From: Candidatus Saccharimonadota bacterium
GTDB taxonomy: Bacteria; Patescibacteriota; Saccharimonadia; Saccharimonadales; Saccharimonadaceae
Reading direction: 5' to 3'
Length of the DNA: 64,000 nt
NCBI GenBank assembly: GCA_017514665.1
Contig: JAFWIX010000008.1
Location: forward strand, 78,830-142,829
Positions 26,878-35,177 of the stretch are shown piece by piece. Below the pieces are notes generated by a model that made no database searches, was not told where the DNA came from, and worked only from the letters and a program-made list of their open reading frames with translations. Made by a program: the position numbers and the translations under genes. Every line of letters begins with the position of its first letter. Position 1 is the first letter of the stretch.

Positions 26878-28455
26878 GTGGATAAAATTGCTCAGTATTT
26901 GAATCAAAATATCGTCGGTAATGTTTTTGATAAACTCACGATTCGCTATGCTTTTGATGGTGATCGCTCTATTATCAAAAATATACCAGACTTGATTGCT
27001 GTACCCGAAACTACCGATGACGTGCGCAAATTATTGCGTTTTGCCAATCAGCTCGCCAACCGCGGCACCAGACTTCCCGTCGTAGTGCGTGGCAACGGTC
27101 ACGATAAAACCGGCGCCGCCACCACCAATGGTATGCTGATTTCTACTCGCAAACTCAATAAAATTCAAGAAATCGATGTACGCAGCCGTCTAGTACGCGT
27201 TCAAGCTGGCGCTACGCTTGGACAAATCAACTCTGCACTTAGCCTTTTTGGCCTTACTCTACCTATTGCCGCTCACGAGCACGAAACTATCGGCGGTCTA
27301 ATCAGTAATTGCTATAGCGATGATTACGCCGTCAAATACGGTGGCATCTTAAACTTTGTTGATCGTGCCGAAGTAACTCTAGTCAACGGCGATTTACTAC
27401 GTACCGAAATTGTTTCACATCACGCACTCGACCGTAAAAAGACCGGTATCAATCTCGAAAACGAAATTTATCGCACTATCGATCGACTTACTAATGATTA
27501 TGAGGCCATTTTGAAGCGAGATAATAAAGTCATTGACTCCGTTGGCTACAGCACTGTCTCTCTAGTCAAAAACAATAAGACTTTTGATCTTTTGCCGCTA
27601 CTATTTTCTGCCCAGGGCACTCTCGGTGTTATCACCGAAGTCATTTTACATCCTGCTGTTCTTAGACCACATACACATTTTCTTATGGCCAATTTCAAAA
27701 CCATCCGTCCTAGTATAGACTTTATGAACTTTACTAAAAATCTTAAACCCCTGATGGTCAATATTTACGACAATCGCATCCTCAAAACTGCAGTAGAGAA
27801 CGGTAAAAAGCCTCAAATCTTTCCACATCGTTTTGGTGCTGGCTACACTGTACTGGTCGGTTTTGACGACAAGCCACGTACTGCTAAGAAAAAAATCCGC
27901 GAATGCCTAGATTTTCTCCCTGAGAGTATCCGCGTAGTAGCCGAAGACAATGACAACACTAATGATTTTGCCGAATTTCACAACGCTGTTACTAATTTTC
28001 TTAACAGTTCCAAGGGCGAAAGAGCACCAATCGTCGACGACACCTTTGTTTCATCTGAACATTTGGCTAAATTTATCACCGAGCTTGAACAATTAGAAAA
28101 CGATTTTGATGTAGAACTTCCGTTCTTTGGTTCATTTACTTCCAATAATTATTCAGTACGCCCCGATATCAAATTTGACCAAATTTCCGGACGTCAATTC
28201 GCCCTTAAATTTATTCAAGCTTACGCCAAATTAGTCGAAGAACACGAAGGCTCAATCACCGGCGGTGGTCCAGAAGGCTGCGTAAAAGCTCTCGCACTCA
28301 AGCTACCCGAAAAAGAGCTAGAATTATTCAAAGAAATTAAACAAGTTTTTGACCCCAATAATATTCTCGGCTCCGACATCAAAACTGGTGCTCATAATGT
28401 CACCACAATCCGCCGCTTGCGCGCCAATTACAATCATGGTATCATCACCAAATAA
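26878..28455 (+). CDS. FAD-linked oxidase (GlcD/D-lactate dehydrogenase type)
   Basis: A 525-aa flavoprotein of the VAO/PCMH superfamily. The FAD-binding domain (about 35-260) shows PDLIAVPETTDDVRKLLRFA, VVVRGNGHDKTGAA in place of the usual RGxGT loop, and AHEHETIGGLISNC. The second half is the substrate and cap domain, ending in FDPNNILGSDIK, a hallmark of the GlcD branch. It may oxidise D-lactate or another 2-hydroxyacid; no partner iron-sulfur subunit is nearby. The GTG start is chosen because of the GAGGTGGG site. Confidence 0.82.
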   Translation: MDKIAQYLNQNIVGNVFDKLTIRYAFDGDRSIIKNIPDLIAVPETTDDVRKLLRFANQLANRGTRLPVVVRGNGHDKTGAATTNGMLISTRKLNKIQEIDVRSRLVRVQAGATLGQINSALSLFGLTLPIAAHEHETIGGLISNCYSDDYAVKYGGILNFVDRAEVTLVNGDLLRTEIVSHHALDRKKTGINLENEIYRTIDRLTNDYEAILKRDNKVIDSVGYSTVSLVKNNKTFDLLPLLFSAQGTLGVITEVILHPAVLRPHTHFLMANFKTIRPSIDFMNFTKNLKPLMVNIYDNRILKTAVENGKKPQIFPHRFGAGYTVLVGFDDKPRTAKKKIRECLDFLPESIRVVAEDNDNTNDFAEFHNAVTNFLNSSKGERAPIVDDTFVSSEHLAKFITELEQLENDFDVELPFFGSFTSNNYSVRPDIKFDQISGRQFALKFIQAYAKLVEEHEGSITGGGPEGCVKALALKLPEKELELFKEIKQVFDPNNILGSDIKTGAHNVTTIRRLRANYNHGIITK

Positions 28456-28492
28456 CCCTTTATTTTCCCTGAAATTGTGATAAAATAGTCTC

Positions 28493-29770
28493 ATGAAAGT
28501 TACAAAGAAGCAATTATCCGATACTCGGGTAGAAATTAAAGTGGTCCTTGATGCGGCGGACCTAAAAGAAGCTCGCAAAAAAGCAATCGCACGCCTGGCC
28601 AAAGACGCCAAAGTTCCTGGTTTTCGTGCTGGCAAAGCGCCGGCCGAAGTTGCCGAAAAGTCTCTTGACCCCCGTGCTATTGCCGACAATACTCTTGATA
28701 TCGCTGTTCGCACCACTGTACCCAGCGCTTTTCACGAAGCTTCTAGCCAACCCCTAGTAGTACCAGAAGTCAACGTCACTAAATACGTCCCTGACGAAAT
28801 GATCGAATACACTGCTACCGCTGATATTATCCCTGATGTTAAAATCAACAAATTTAAAGGGTTAAAAGCTAAAAAACCAACCACTAAAGTTACCGCCAAA
28901 GATGTCGACGAAATCGTTACTAATATCCAAAAACAATACGCCGAGAAAAAAGTTGTCAAACGCAAAGCTAAATTAAGCGACGAAGTCATTATTGATTTTG
29001 TCGGCAAAAAAGATGACAAACCCTTTGATGGCGGTTCCGCCAAAGACCATCACCTAGAACTCGGTTCCGGTCAATTTATCCCTGGATTCGAAGACGGTCT
29101 AGCTGGCCACGAATCTGGTGACAAATTTGATTTACCCCTAACTTTTCCCAAAGATTACCCAGTCAAAGACCTTGCTGGCGCCAAAGTAGTATTTGAAATC
29201 TTAGTCAAACAAGTCAACGAAATTAAGTTACCCAAATTAGACAACGCCTTTGCTAAAAAATGCGGTCCTTTCAAAACCATGGACGAATTAAAGGCCGATA
29301 TTAAGAAGAATCTTGCAGCCCAAAACGAACATCGTGCCATTGAACAATATAAAGAAGCTCTGGTGCAAGAATTAGTCAAAAATTCCAAAGTTTCCGCCCC
29401 TGAAATTCTCATCAACGACCAACTTCGCGTCATTAAAGACGATGTCACCAGAAACGCCGCTTCACGTGGTGCTAGCTTTGAGGATTTTGTCAAACAAACC
29501 GGTCAAACTGTAGAAGAATGGGAAAAAGAAGCTCGCAGGGTCGCCGAAGAGCGTGTCAAGGGCTCTTTAGTTCTACAAATCCTCGCGCGTGATCAAAAAA
29601 TCACTGTACCAGACGAAGAAGTCGACGCCAAAATCGCCGAACTACGCGACGTTTACCAGAAATCTCCTGAAGCCCTAGAAAATCTCAAAAAACCCGAAGT
29701 TCGTACCGATATCAAAAATCGTCTCACCATCGAAAAAACCCTTGATTTCTTAGTAGATGCCAACAAATAA
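28493..29770 (+). CDS. tig: trigger factor
   Basis: A 425-aa ribosome-bound chaperone with peptidyl-prolyl isomerase activity. The ribosome-docking N-terminal domain carries the signature loop GFRAGKAP (canonical GFRxGKxP), followed by the FKBP-like domain (VIIDFVGKKDDKPFDGG, LGSGQFIPGFEDGL) and a helical C-terminal chaperone domain. The start is the ATG 6 bases after TGA-TAAAAT, leaderless. It meets nascent chains at the ribosome exit and is the main cytosolic chaperone in the window. Confidence 0.96.
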   Translation: MKVTKKQLSDTRVEIKVVLDAADLKEARKKAIARLAKDAKVPGFRAGKAPAEVAEKSLDPRAIADNTLDIAVRTTVPSAFHEASSQPLVVPEVNVTKYVPDEMIEYTATADIIPDVKINKFKGLKAKKPTTKVTAKDVDEIVTNIQKQYAEKKVVKRKAKLSDEVIIDFVGKKDDKPFDGGSAKDHHLELGSGQFIPGFEDGLAGHESGDKFDLPLTFPKDYPVKDLAGAKVVFEILVKQVNEIKLPKLDNAFAKKCGPFKTMDELKADIKKNLAAQNEHRAIEQYKEALVQELVKNSKVSAPEILINDQLRVIKDDVTRNAASRGASFEDFVKQTGQTVEEWEKEARRVAEERVKGSLVLQILARDQKITVPDEEVDAKIAELRDVYQKSPEALENLKKPEVRTDIKNRLTIEKTLDFLVDANK

Positions 29771-29788
29771 TCAACAAGTGGAGGTATC

Positions 29789-30589
29789 ATGACGGAAGAA
29801 ATTCAATCATCTCCAAATACTAGCCCGAAAGCAGAAAAAGAGCCGCCGGTTTTTATGAGCGACGAACAATTCGAATCAATGATAATGGAAGATGTTAAGG
29901 CTCTATCCGGTGAAGTTCGAAATTATCAACTACTTTTCGCTCAACAACTTGAACGTTCCGATGGTAAACTATCACAAAAAGAATTAGAAACTTGGGAAGA
30001 CCTAGTGGGGGATCAATTGACAATCATTCAACAAAAAATCAATTCAAATAACTTTACTCTTGAACAAGAGGCTGACGCTAAACAGCCTATGATCGCCTAT
30101 CACAAAGAGGAAGATCTACATAAAACTGTTGAAGCTCAAGCCGCCAACTTTTATCCAGAACGCGCTTCCGCTCTAAAAAAGGCCATCTCTGAATCCGACG
30201 ACCCGGACAGAGAAGCTGATCTTAAATATCTAGAAGGTTATTATACATCAGTCATTAAACATTTGGACTTCAAATACATGACCGGCGAAGAGGTGCGCGA
30301 CTATGGCTATGAAGCTTACGAAAGGCAACGAACTTATTTTCATAATCAGACTATTAGACATCTTAACGGTTTAAATAATTTAGCGCGCAAATATCAAACT
30401 CGCCCCTTTACGGTACGTAATTTCTGGACCAGTGATATACGCGATAAAGAAGAGCAGACTCCCGCCGTCTCTCAAATCATGCGTTACGATCGCGATATTG
30501 TTGAAGAATATTATGGCATAGCTTTTAGTTCCGAAGTGCAAAAACGAGTATATCATCAGCAACGCCAGAATCGTATGGGATTTTATTAA
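29789..30589 (+). CDS. unknown acidic helical protein, 266 aa
   Basis: Not recognised. The protein is soluble, highly charged and mostly alpha-helical, with many Glu, Gln and Tyr residues. The stretch ERSDGKLSQKELETW (about 56-70) resembles an EF-hand loop, but it is a single copy and may be chance. GGAGG precedes the ATG by six bases; the gene lies 18 bases after tig and could be read with it. A hairpin with a T-run on the minus strand follows. Confidence 0.6.
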   Translation: MTEEIQSSPNTSPKAEKEPPVFMSDEQFESMIMEDVKALSGEVRNYQLLFAQQLERSDGKLSQKELETWEDLVGDQLTIIQQKINSNNFTLEQEADAKQPMIAYHKEEDLHKTVEAQAANFYPERASALKKAISESDDPDREADLKYLEGYYTSVIKHLDFKYMTGEEVRDYGYEAYERQRTYFHNQTIRHLNGLNNLARKYQTRPFTVRNFWTSDIRDKEEQTPAVSQIMRYDRDIVEEYYGIAFSSEVQKRVYHQQRQNRMGFY

Positions 30590-30594
30590 AAAAG

Positions 30595-30612
30595 GCCCCT
30601 GCAAGCAGGGGC
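30595..30612 (-). terminator. terminator hairpin between 29789 and 30625 genes
   Basis: GCCCCTGC/GCAGGGGC with two unpaired A; read on the minus strand it is followed by six T. Confidence 0.85.
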
Positions 30613-30624
30613 AAATAAATCACA

Positions 30625-30891
30625 CTAACGAAGCTTGCCTGCCCGATCGGCGATAGCTATCGCCACGCAAACGAGCTGCGCTTCGTCAGCGCTCTCTACC
30701 GGCATGCCGGCTTTGACAAGCTCAGCTTTCAACTGAATCTTGTCGGCCTCCGACAAGCCGTCAATGCCAAGCGACATCAGACGGCCAAAAGCCGAAGCCA
30801 TAGCCACACCCCTTACGATTTTCTTGTGAAAATCTTCGCGGGGCATAGTCTCGATCATTTCGACCAATTTGGCCCTCTTTGTCTCATCCAT
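30625..30891 (-). CDS. small GC-rich orphan protein, 88 aa
   Basis: Not recognised. A helical, alanine-rich soluble protein (AMASAFGRLMSLGIDG, AAIA-type repeats at the end). Two ATGs compete; the one at 30891 (MDETKRAK) is chosen because GGGGAGG lies eight bases upstream, whereas the ATG at 30897 almost abuts it. The gene is clearly richer in G+C than its neighbours and contains perfect palindromes (30649-30664 and 30699-30710), suggesting separate origin. A consensus promoter and an operator-like palindrome precede it. Confidence 0.65.
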   Translation of the reverse strand: MDETKRAKLVEMIETMPREDFHKKIVRGVAMASAFGRLMSLGIDGLSEADKIQLKAELVKAGMPVESADEAQLVCVAIAIADRAGKLR

Positions 30892-30935
30892 TGCCATCAC
30901 CTCCCCTCGGCAACAAAAAACGAATGATCGACACA

Positions 30936-30950
30936 CTAACTATTTGTTAG
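30936..30950 (-). promoter_or_regulatory. operator-like palindrome at the start of the 30625 transcript
   Basis: CTAAC-TATTT-GTTAG lies just downstream of the predicted transcription start (about 30953), a common position for repressor operators. Confidence 0.5.
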
Positions 30951-30959
30951 CGTCCTTTA

Positions 30960-30988
30960 ATTATACCACACTTCGTCATTTTTGTCAA
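30960..30988 (-). promoter_or_regulatory. consensus promoter of the 30625 gene
   Basis: Minus strand TTGACA (30988-30983), 17 bases, TATAAT (30965-30960): a full consensus. Confidence 0.93.
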
Positions 30989-31072
30989 TATATAAATTCT
31001 TATTTTCTCTGGAATATGTTATAATATCAAAAACTGAGTTATCGTTCTTTCACATAAAGGGGGTGAAAAAAT

Positions 31073-31426
31073 ATGAATTTAATCCTTGGTGGAGCAATTC
31101 TATGGGCGACATCTAAACTGTTTCCGGCAATCGTCCAGATTGCCGACTTTAAAACTTTAGTAATTGCTCTGGTTTTATTGTCCATAACCACGGTAGTCAT
31201 CGGCTTACTTTGTCTCGGTGGCATAGCTATTGGCTTGTTAGCCGGCGATATCGGCTCCGTCGTTATCGGCATGATTGCCATTCTCTTTGCGAATGTCATT
31301 GCTATGTACATTATTAGTGCCTGCCTGGATGGTTTCAATATCGTTGGTTTTTGGCCTAAAGTTATTTTAGCGATTTGCTTTTCTACTTTCCAAGTTAATC
31401 TAACTAACACCAACCGTAACCAATAA
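31073..31426 (+). CDS. phage-holin-family-4-like small membrane protein
   Basis: A 117-aa protein with three to four membrane helices. GGAILWATSKLFPAIVQI, ALVLL and the C-terminal DGFNIVGFWPKVILAI fit the pattern of the 'phage holin family' (superfamily IV) of small chromosomal membrane proteins, most of which have no proven lytic role. AAAGGGGGTG precedes the ATG. It is flanked by its own terminator and is probably monocistronic. Confidence 0.75.
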   Translation: MNLILGGAILWATSKLFPAIVQIADFKTLVIALVLLSITTVVIGLLCLGGIAIGLLAGDIGSVVIGMIAILFANVIAMYIISACLDGFNIVGFWPKVILAICFSTFQVNLTNTNRNQ

Positions 31427-31432
31427 CTCACA

Positions 31433-31457
31433 GCCTCGACTTCAGTCGGGGCATTTT
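31433..31457 (+). terminator. intrinsic terminator
   Basis: GCCTCGAC/GTCGGGGC with loop TTCA, followed by ATTTTTAA. Confidence 0.9.
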
Positions 31458-31482
31458 TAATATTTACTAAAATTAAAATCTG

Positions 31483-31513
31483 TGCTATAATCTTGACAAG
31501 TCTAGAGAGACTT
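31483..31513 (+). promoter_or_regulatory. secE-nusG promoter and 5'-end hairpin
   Basis: An extended -10 TGC-TATAAT lies at 31483-31491. The transcript should begin near 31498, exactly at a perfect hairpin AAGTCT-AGAG-AGACTT (31498-31513) followed by a T-run. It looks like a miniature terminator at the very 5' end of the message, and may protect that end or pause polymerase. Confidence 0.6.
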
Positions 31514-31532
31514 TTTTTAATGAAAGGAAAGT

Positions 31533-31901
31533 ATGGCAGTCACTAAAATTAAAGCTACTGACCCTGCTGAAAAAAAGCCGAAAGAGGTTGAAAAAACCAA
31601 AACCACCAAAATTTCGGCCAAAAATACTAAGCCGGCTAAGTCGGTCAAATCAGCAGAGAAGGCAGTCAAACCAGCCAAGACAGACACTACCAAAAAACCC
31701 TTTATTTTACTTAGGCCCATCATTGGTCTAGGGCGTTATTTCCGTAATTCTTGGGGTGAACTCCGCCAAGTTCATTGGCCCACCCGCAAATACACCTGGC
31801 AAATGACTCTTGCTATGCTAGTTTATTGTGCAATTTTCTTTGCTTTTATTGTGCTACTTGATGCACTATTCTCACTAATATTTAACAATCTACTCGGATA
31901 A
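31533..31901 (+). CDS. secE: preprotein translocase subunit SecE with Lys-rich extension
   Basis: A 122-aa SecE, the small essential subunit that clamps SecY in the membrane. The conserved C-terminal part has GELRQVHWPTRKYTWQMT, the amphipathic SecE signature, then one membrane helix (about 95-118). The first 55 residues are a Lys/Ala/Thr-rich extension. GAAAGGA precedes the ATG. It starts the classical secE-nusG-rplK-rplA order. Confidence 0.94.
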   Translation: MAVTKIKATDPAEKKPKEVEKTKTTKISAKNTKPAKSVKSAEKAVKPAKTDTTKKPFILLRPIIGLGRYFRNSWGELRQVHWPTRKYTWQMTLAMLVYCAIFFAFIVLLDALFSLIFNNLLG

Positions 31902-31910
31902 GGAGGCAAT

Positions 31911-32459
31911 ATGGCAAAAGCTAATCGTTATGACAATACTCGCGCCTGGTACGCTATCAGTACTTATGGCGGCCACGAAGACAAAGTCGCCGAAAGCATC
32001 AATCAGCGCGTCAATAACATCGACATGAAAGGCCAAATTTTTGGTGCCATCGTCCCTAAGGAAAAACAAATTGAAATCAAAAACGGCAAGCGCAAAGTAG
32101 TTGATCGCAAAATTTTCCAAGGTTATGTACTGGTCGAAATGAAACTTTCTGATGAAACCTGGTATATCATTCGCAACACACCTGGTGTCACCGGCTTTAT
32201 CGGTAATGGTACCCAACCTACCCCAGTTTCCGAAAAGGAAATCGCCAAAATCAAGAAACGTATGGGCGTCGAAGATCCCCGCTACACCGTCAAATACGAA
32301 ATTGGCGAAGTCGTCAACATCATCGACGGTCCATTTAAGGGCTTTGACGGCACTATCTCTGATATTGATCAAATCAAAGGCAAACTCAAAGTCATGGTAC
32401 CAATGTTTGGCCGTGAGACACCCGTCGAGCTAGACGCTTTACAAGTTAAACAGTTGTGA
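31911..32459 (+). CDS. nusG: transcription termination/antitermination factor NusG
   Basis: A 182-aa NusG. The N-terminal NGN domain (RAWYAISTYGGHEDKVAE, IFQGYVLVEM, VRNTPGVTGFIG-like) binds the polymerase clamp; the C-terminal KOW domain has GEVVNIIDGPFKGFDGTI. AAGGAGG lies just before the ATG. The TGA stop doubles as the TGn of the next extended -10 box. Confidence 0.97.
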   Translation: MAKANRYDNTRAWYAISTYGGHEDKVAESINQRVNNIDMKGQIFGAIVPKEKQIEIKNGKRKVVDRKIFQGYVLVEMKLSDETWYIIRNTPGVTGFIGNGTQPTPVSEKEIAKIKKRMGVEDPRYTVKYEIGEVVNIIDGPFKGFDGTISDIDQIKGKLKVMVPMFGRETPVELDALQVKQL

Positions 32460-32465
32460 TATAAT
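32457..32465 (+). promoter_or_regulatory. rplK promoter overlapping the nusG stop codon
   Basis: TGA-TATAAT: the TGA is the nusG stop and also the TGn of an extended -10, giving rplK its own transcript with a leader of about 30 bases and a GAGAGGAAA ribosome site. Confidence 0.7.
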
Positions 32466-32501
32466 ATTAATGTTACGCACTAGAGAGGAAAATTAGAAAT
32501 T

Positions 32502-32927
32502 ATGGCAAAACAAGCTATTGGTAATTTGAAACTTCGTATTCCAGGCGGCAAAGCTACCGCCGGACCTCCAGTTGGCTCCACTTTGGGTCAATGGGGCCTC
32601 AATATGATGGATTTTATCAATCCTTTTAACGAAGCTACCAAAGATTATATGGGTAAGGACGTCATCGTCCACATCAAAGTCTACGATGATCGTAGTTTTG
32701 ATTGGGTTTGTCTTGGCCGTCCAGTTGATGATTTAATCCGTGAAGAAATCGGCATCCAGAAGGGGAGTGGCAAGCCAAACGCTGACAAAGTTGGCAAAAT
32801 CACCCGCGCCCAGCTCGAAAAAATCGCCGAGATTAAGAAAGATCAATTAAACGCCATTGATATGGATGGCGCCGTCAAAATTATCGCCGGCACCGCTCGT
32901 TCCATGGGCGTTGAAGTTGTAGATTAA
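32502..32927 (+). CDS. rplK: 50S ribosomal protein L11
   Basis: A 141-aa L11 that binds the GTPase-associated region of 23S rRNA. The family signatures are GNLKLRIPGGKATAGPPVGS with the proline pair, LGQWGLNMMDF, and the C-terminal IAGTARSMGVEV. Length is normal. It sits before rplA as in nearly all bacteria. Confidence 0.98.
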   Translation: MAKQAIGNLKLRIPGGKATAGPPVGSTLGQWGLNMMDFINPFNEATKDYMGKDVIVHIKVYDDRSFDWVCLGRPVDDLIREEIGIQKGSGKPNADKVGKITRAQLEKIAEIKKDQLNAIDMDGAVKIIAGTARSMGVEVVD

Positions 32928-32980
32928 TAAATTTTAATATGTGGGAGGGTAACACCCGCTAACACCACAGAAAGGATTAT

Positions 32981-33940
32981 ATGGCCGAAGATAAAACGAC
33001 CAAAGAAGATATCAAAGATAAAGCTGCTGAGGAATCTGCTCCAGAAGTAGAAGCTCCAGCAGTCGTCGAGGAGGCTTCAGAGGCCGCTGAAACTGCTGAA
33101 GACACTAAAGAAACTTTTGCCAAATCTGGTAAACGTTCTAAAAAACATATCGAAGAAGTAAAGGCCGAGGAAGAACGCCAAGCCCGCAAGGCTGAAGCGC
33201 CCAAAGAAGCGGCCAAACCTAAAGGCGCCGCTCCTATCACGCGCCCTCGCATTGAGCGTCGTGGTAAAAAATACCAAGCTGCCGCTAAATTAATCGACTC
33301 TACCAAAGTTTATTCATTAAAAGATGCCGTCGATTTAGCCATCAAGAGCAAGGCCGTCAATTTTGACGCTACTTTGGAAGCTCACGTACGCCTTGGTGTT
33401 GATCCGCGTCAAGCTGACCAAAACATCCGCGCAACCTTAGTCTTGCCTCATGGTAATGGTAAAACCGTACGTGTTGCCGTTTTTGCACCAATTGATGTTT
33501 GCAAAACCGCCAAAGCTGCTGGCGCCGACATCGCCGAAGATGAAGAGTTTCTTCGTCAACTCGACAAGGGAACTATTGACTTTGATGTTTTGATTTCCAC
33601 CCCACAATACATGCCCAAACTCGGCAAATATGCCCGCTTGCTTGGTCCTAAAGGCTTGATGCCAAACCCCAAAGCTGGCACTGTCACCACTGATATTGAA
33701 AAGGCCGTCAAAGAAGCCAAAGCCGGCAAAGTCGAATATCGCGTTGATAAGCAATCTATCGTCCATATCGGTCTTGGCAAGACTTCTTTCACGCCTAAGC
33801 AACTGCTCGAAAACGCCGAAGCTTTCTTTGAATCCCTCAAGAACCAAAAACCTGCCTCTCTCAAGGGTACCTATGTTAAATCCGTCTATTTGACCACTAC
33901 TATGGGCCCCTCCATTCAAATCGAAAACTTGTACAACTAA
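32981..33940 (+). CDS. rplA: 50S ribosomal protein L1 with acidic N-terminal extension
   Basis: A 319-aa L1; the family norm is about 230 residues. From about residue 90 the sequence is a normal L1 (KVYSLKDAVDLAIKS, GPKGLMPNPKAGTVT, KTSFTPKQLLENAEAF). The first 90 residues are an extra Ala/Glu/Lys-rich stretch, acidic then basic, probably disordered. L1 forms the stalk near the E site and usually represses its own mRNA; the leader 32940-32970 has a GGGT/ACCC hairpin that could be its site. GAAAGGA precedes the ATG. Confidence 0.96.
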   Translation: MAEDKTTKEDIKDKAAEESAPEVEAPAVVEEASEAAETAEDTKETFAKSGKRSKKHIEEVKAEEERQARKAEAPKEAAKPKGAAPITRPRIERRGKKYQAAAKLIDSTKVYSLKDAVDLAIKSKAVNFDATLEAHVRLGVDPRQADQNIRATLVLPHGNGKTVRVAVFAPIDVCKTAKAAGADIAEDEEFLRQLDKGTIDFDVLISTPQYMPKLGKYARLLGPKGLMPNPKAGTVTTDIEKAVKEAKAGKVEYRVDKQSIVHIGLGKTSFTPKQLLENAEAFFESLKNQKPASLKGTYVKSVYLTTTMGPSIQIENLYN

Positions 33941-33948
33941 TCAATCTG

Positions 33949-34037
33949 TGCTATAATTAGCATAGTTACCAAAGACAGTGGCGAGGTTTATACCTTTAAT
34001 CATGCTACCGAGGCAAATTCTTGTTTTATTTGGTGAC
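33949..34037 (+). promoter_or_regulatory. rplJ promoter and L10 leader
   Basis: TGC-TATAAT at 33949-33957 starts a transcript near 33964 with ACCAAAGACAGTGGCGAGG and, further on, GCTACCGAGGCA, matching the conserved parts of the ribosomal L10 leader, where the L10-L12 complex binds to repress rplJL. Confidence 0.8.
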
Positions 34038-34080
34038 GTATTTTAACAATCAGCTAGCTTTTTAATTCAAAAGGATAATT

Positions 34081-34605
34081 ATGGCAATATCAAAAGATAA
34101 GAAAAAATCTCTGGTTGCCGATTTAACCGAACTTCTAGGTAACGCCAAGACTACGGTTTATGCACGCTATCAAGGCCTTTCGGTCGCTGATTTACAAGAT
34201 TTACGCGCCGCTGCACGCGAAGCCGGCGTCAAAATCAAAGTCGTCAAAAACCGCTTAGTCAAAGTTGCAATGAATGAAATTGCTATCTACAAAGACACCG
34301 ACACCACTGGTCTTACTGGCCAGTTGCTTTATGCCGTGTCTAGCGAAGACGAAGTCGCTCCGGCCAAGGTGCTCGCTGAATTCGCCAAAACTCACCAAGC
34401 GCTCGAAATCGCTGGTGGTTTTAACGATCTTGGCGCCAATCTTGCCGACACCGAAATTAAAGCTCTAGCCGCTCTTCCCACCAAAAACGAACTTATCGCT
34501 CAGGTGGTGGCACAATTGCTTTCTCCGGTCACCGACTCCGTCTCCGGTCTATCCGGCGGTCTTTCCGAAATTGTTTCCGGCCTAGAAGCCAAAGCAACCG
34601 CTTAA
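34081..34605 (+). CDS. rplJ: 50S ribosomal protein L10
   Basis: A 174-aa L10 that anchors L7/L12 dimers on the ribosome. The N-terminal domain has KKSLVADLTELLGNAKT and AREAGVKIKVVKNRLVKVA. The C-terminal helix that carries L7/L12 is short and Ser/Gly-rich. AAAGGA lies upstream of the ATG and the L10 leader precedes it. Confidence 0.96.
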   Translation: MAISKDKKKSLVADLTELLGNAKTTVYARYQGLSVADLQDLRAAAREAGVKIKVVKNRLVKVAMNEIAIYKDTDTTGLTGQLLYAVSSEDEVAPAKVLAEFAKTHQALEIAGGFNDLGANLADTEIKALAALPTKNELIAQVVAQLLSPVTDSVSGLSGGLSEIVSGLEAKATA

Positions 34606-34636
34606 TTTATCAAATATATAATCTGAAAGGAATATT

Positions 34637-35023
34637 ATGGCTACAGATATTAAGAAATTAGCCGAAGAACTGGTAAAGCTTACTGTTCTCGAAGTTAATG
34701 AACTCAAAAACGTCCTCAAGGACGAATACGGCATTGAGCCAGCTGCCGCCGCCGCTGTTGCAGTTGCTGCTCCTGCCGCTGGTGGTGATGCCGCCGCTGC
34801 CGATGAAGGCAAATCCGAATACGACGTCGTCTTGAAAGATGCTGGCGCTCAAAAAATCGCCGTCATCAAGGCCGTCAAAGAAGCTACCGGTCTTGGTCTT
34901 GGCGAAGCCAAAGCTATCGTTGATGGTGCTCCTGCTACTGTCAAGGAAAAAGTCAAGAAAGAAGATGCCGAAGCTATGAAGAAATCCCTCGAGGAAGCCG
35001 GCGCTACCGTCGAACTCGCTTAA
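34637..35023 (+). CDS. rplL: 50S ribosomal protein L7/L12
   Basis: A 128-aa L7/L12. N-terminal dimer domain ([19 protein letters not shown]), an Ala/Gly hinge, and the factor-binding C-terminal domain with [20 protein letters not shown] and [12 protein letters not shown] terminator follows. Confidence 0.98.
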   Translation: MATDIKKLAEELVKLTVLEVNELKNVLKDEYGIEPAAAAAVAVAAPAAGGDAAAADEGKSEYDVVLKDAGAQKIAVIKAVKEATGLGLGEAKAIVDGAPATVKEKVKKEDAEAMKKSLEEAGATVELA

Positions 35024-35060
35024 GTCAACCCAAGTTAGCTGATTGTTTTATTTACAACAT

Positions 35061-35100
35061 TCCACAAGCATTCTCTGTAATGCTTGTGGAAAACTTTTTT
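35061..35100 (+). terminator. terminator of the rplJ-rplL unit
   Basis: A 12-bp stem (35061-35072 with 35079-35090, loop CTCTGT), then AAAAC and seven T. Confidence 0.9.
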
Positions 35101-35177
35101 TCTCATTTTTTGCAAAAATGTTGACAAAAATACCTATAGGGTATAATATAATATTAATATTATATTTAACAGACGGG

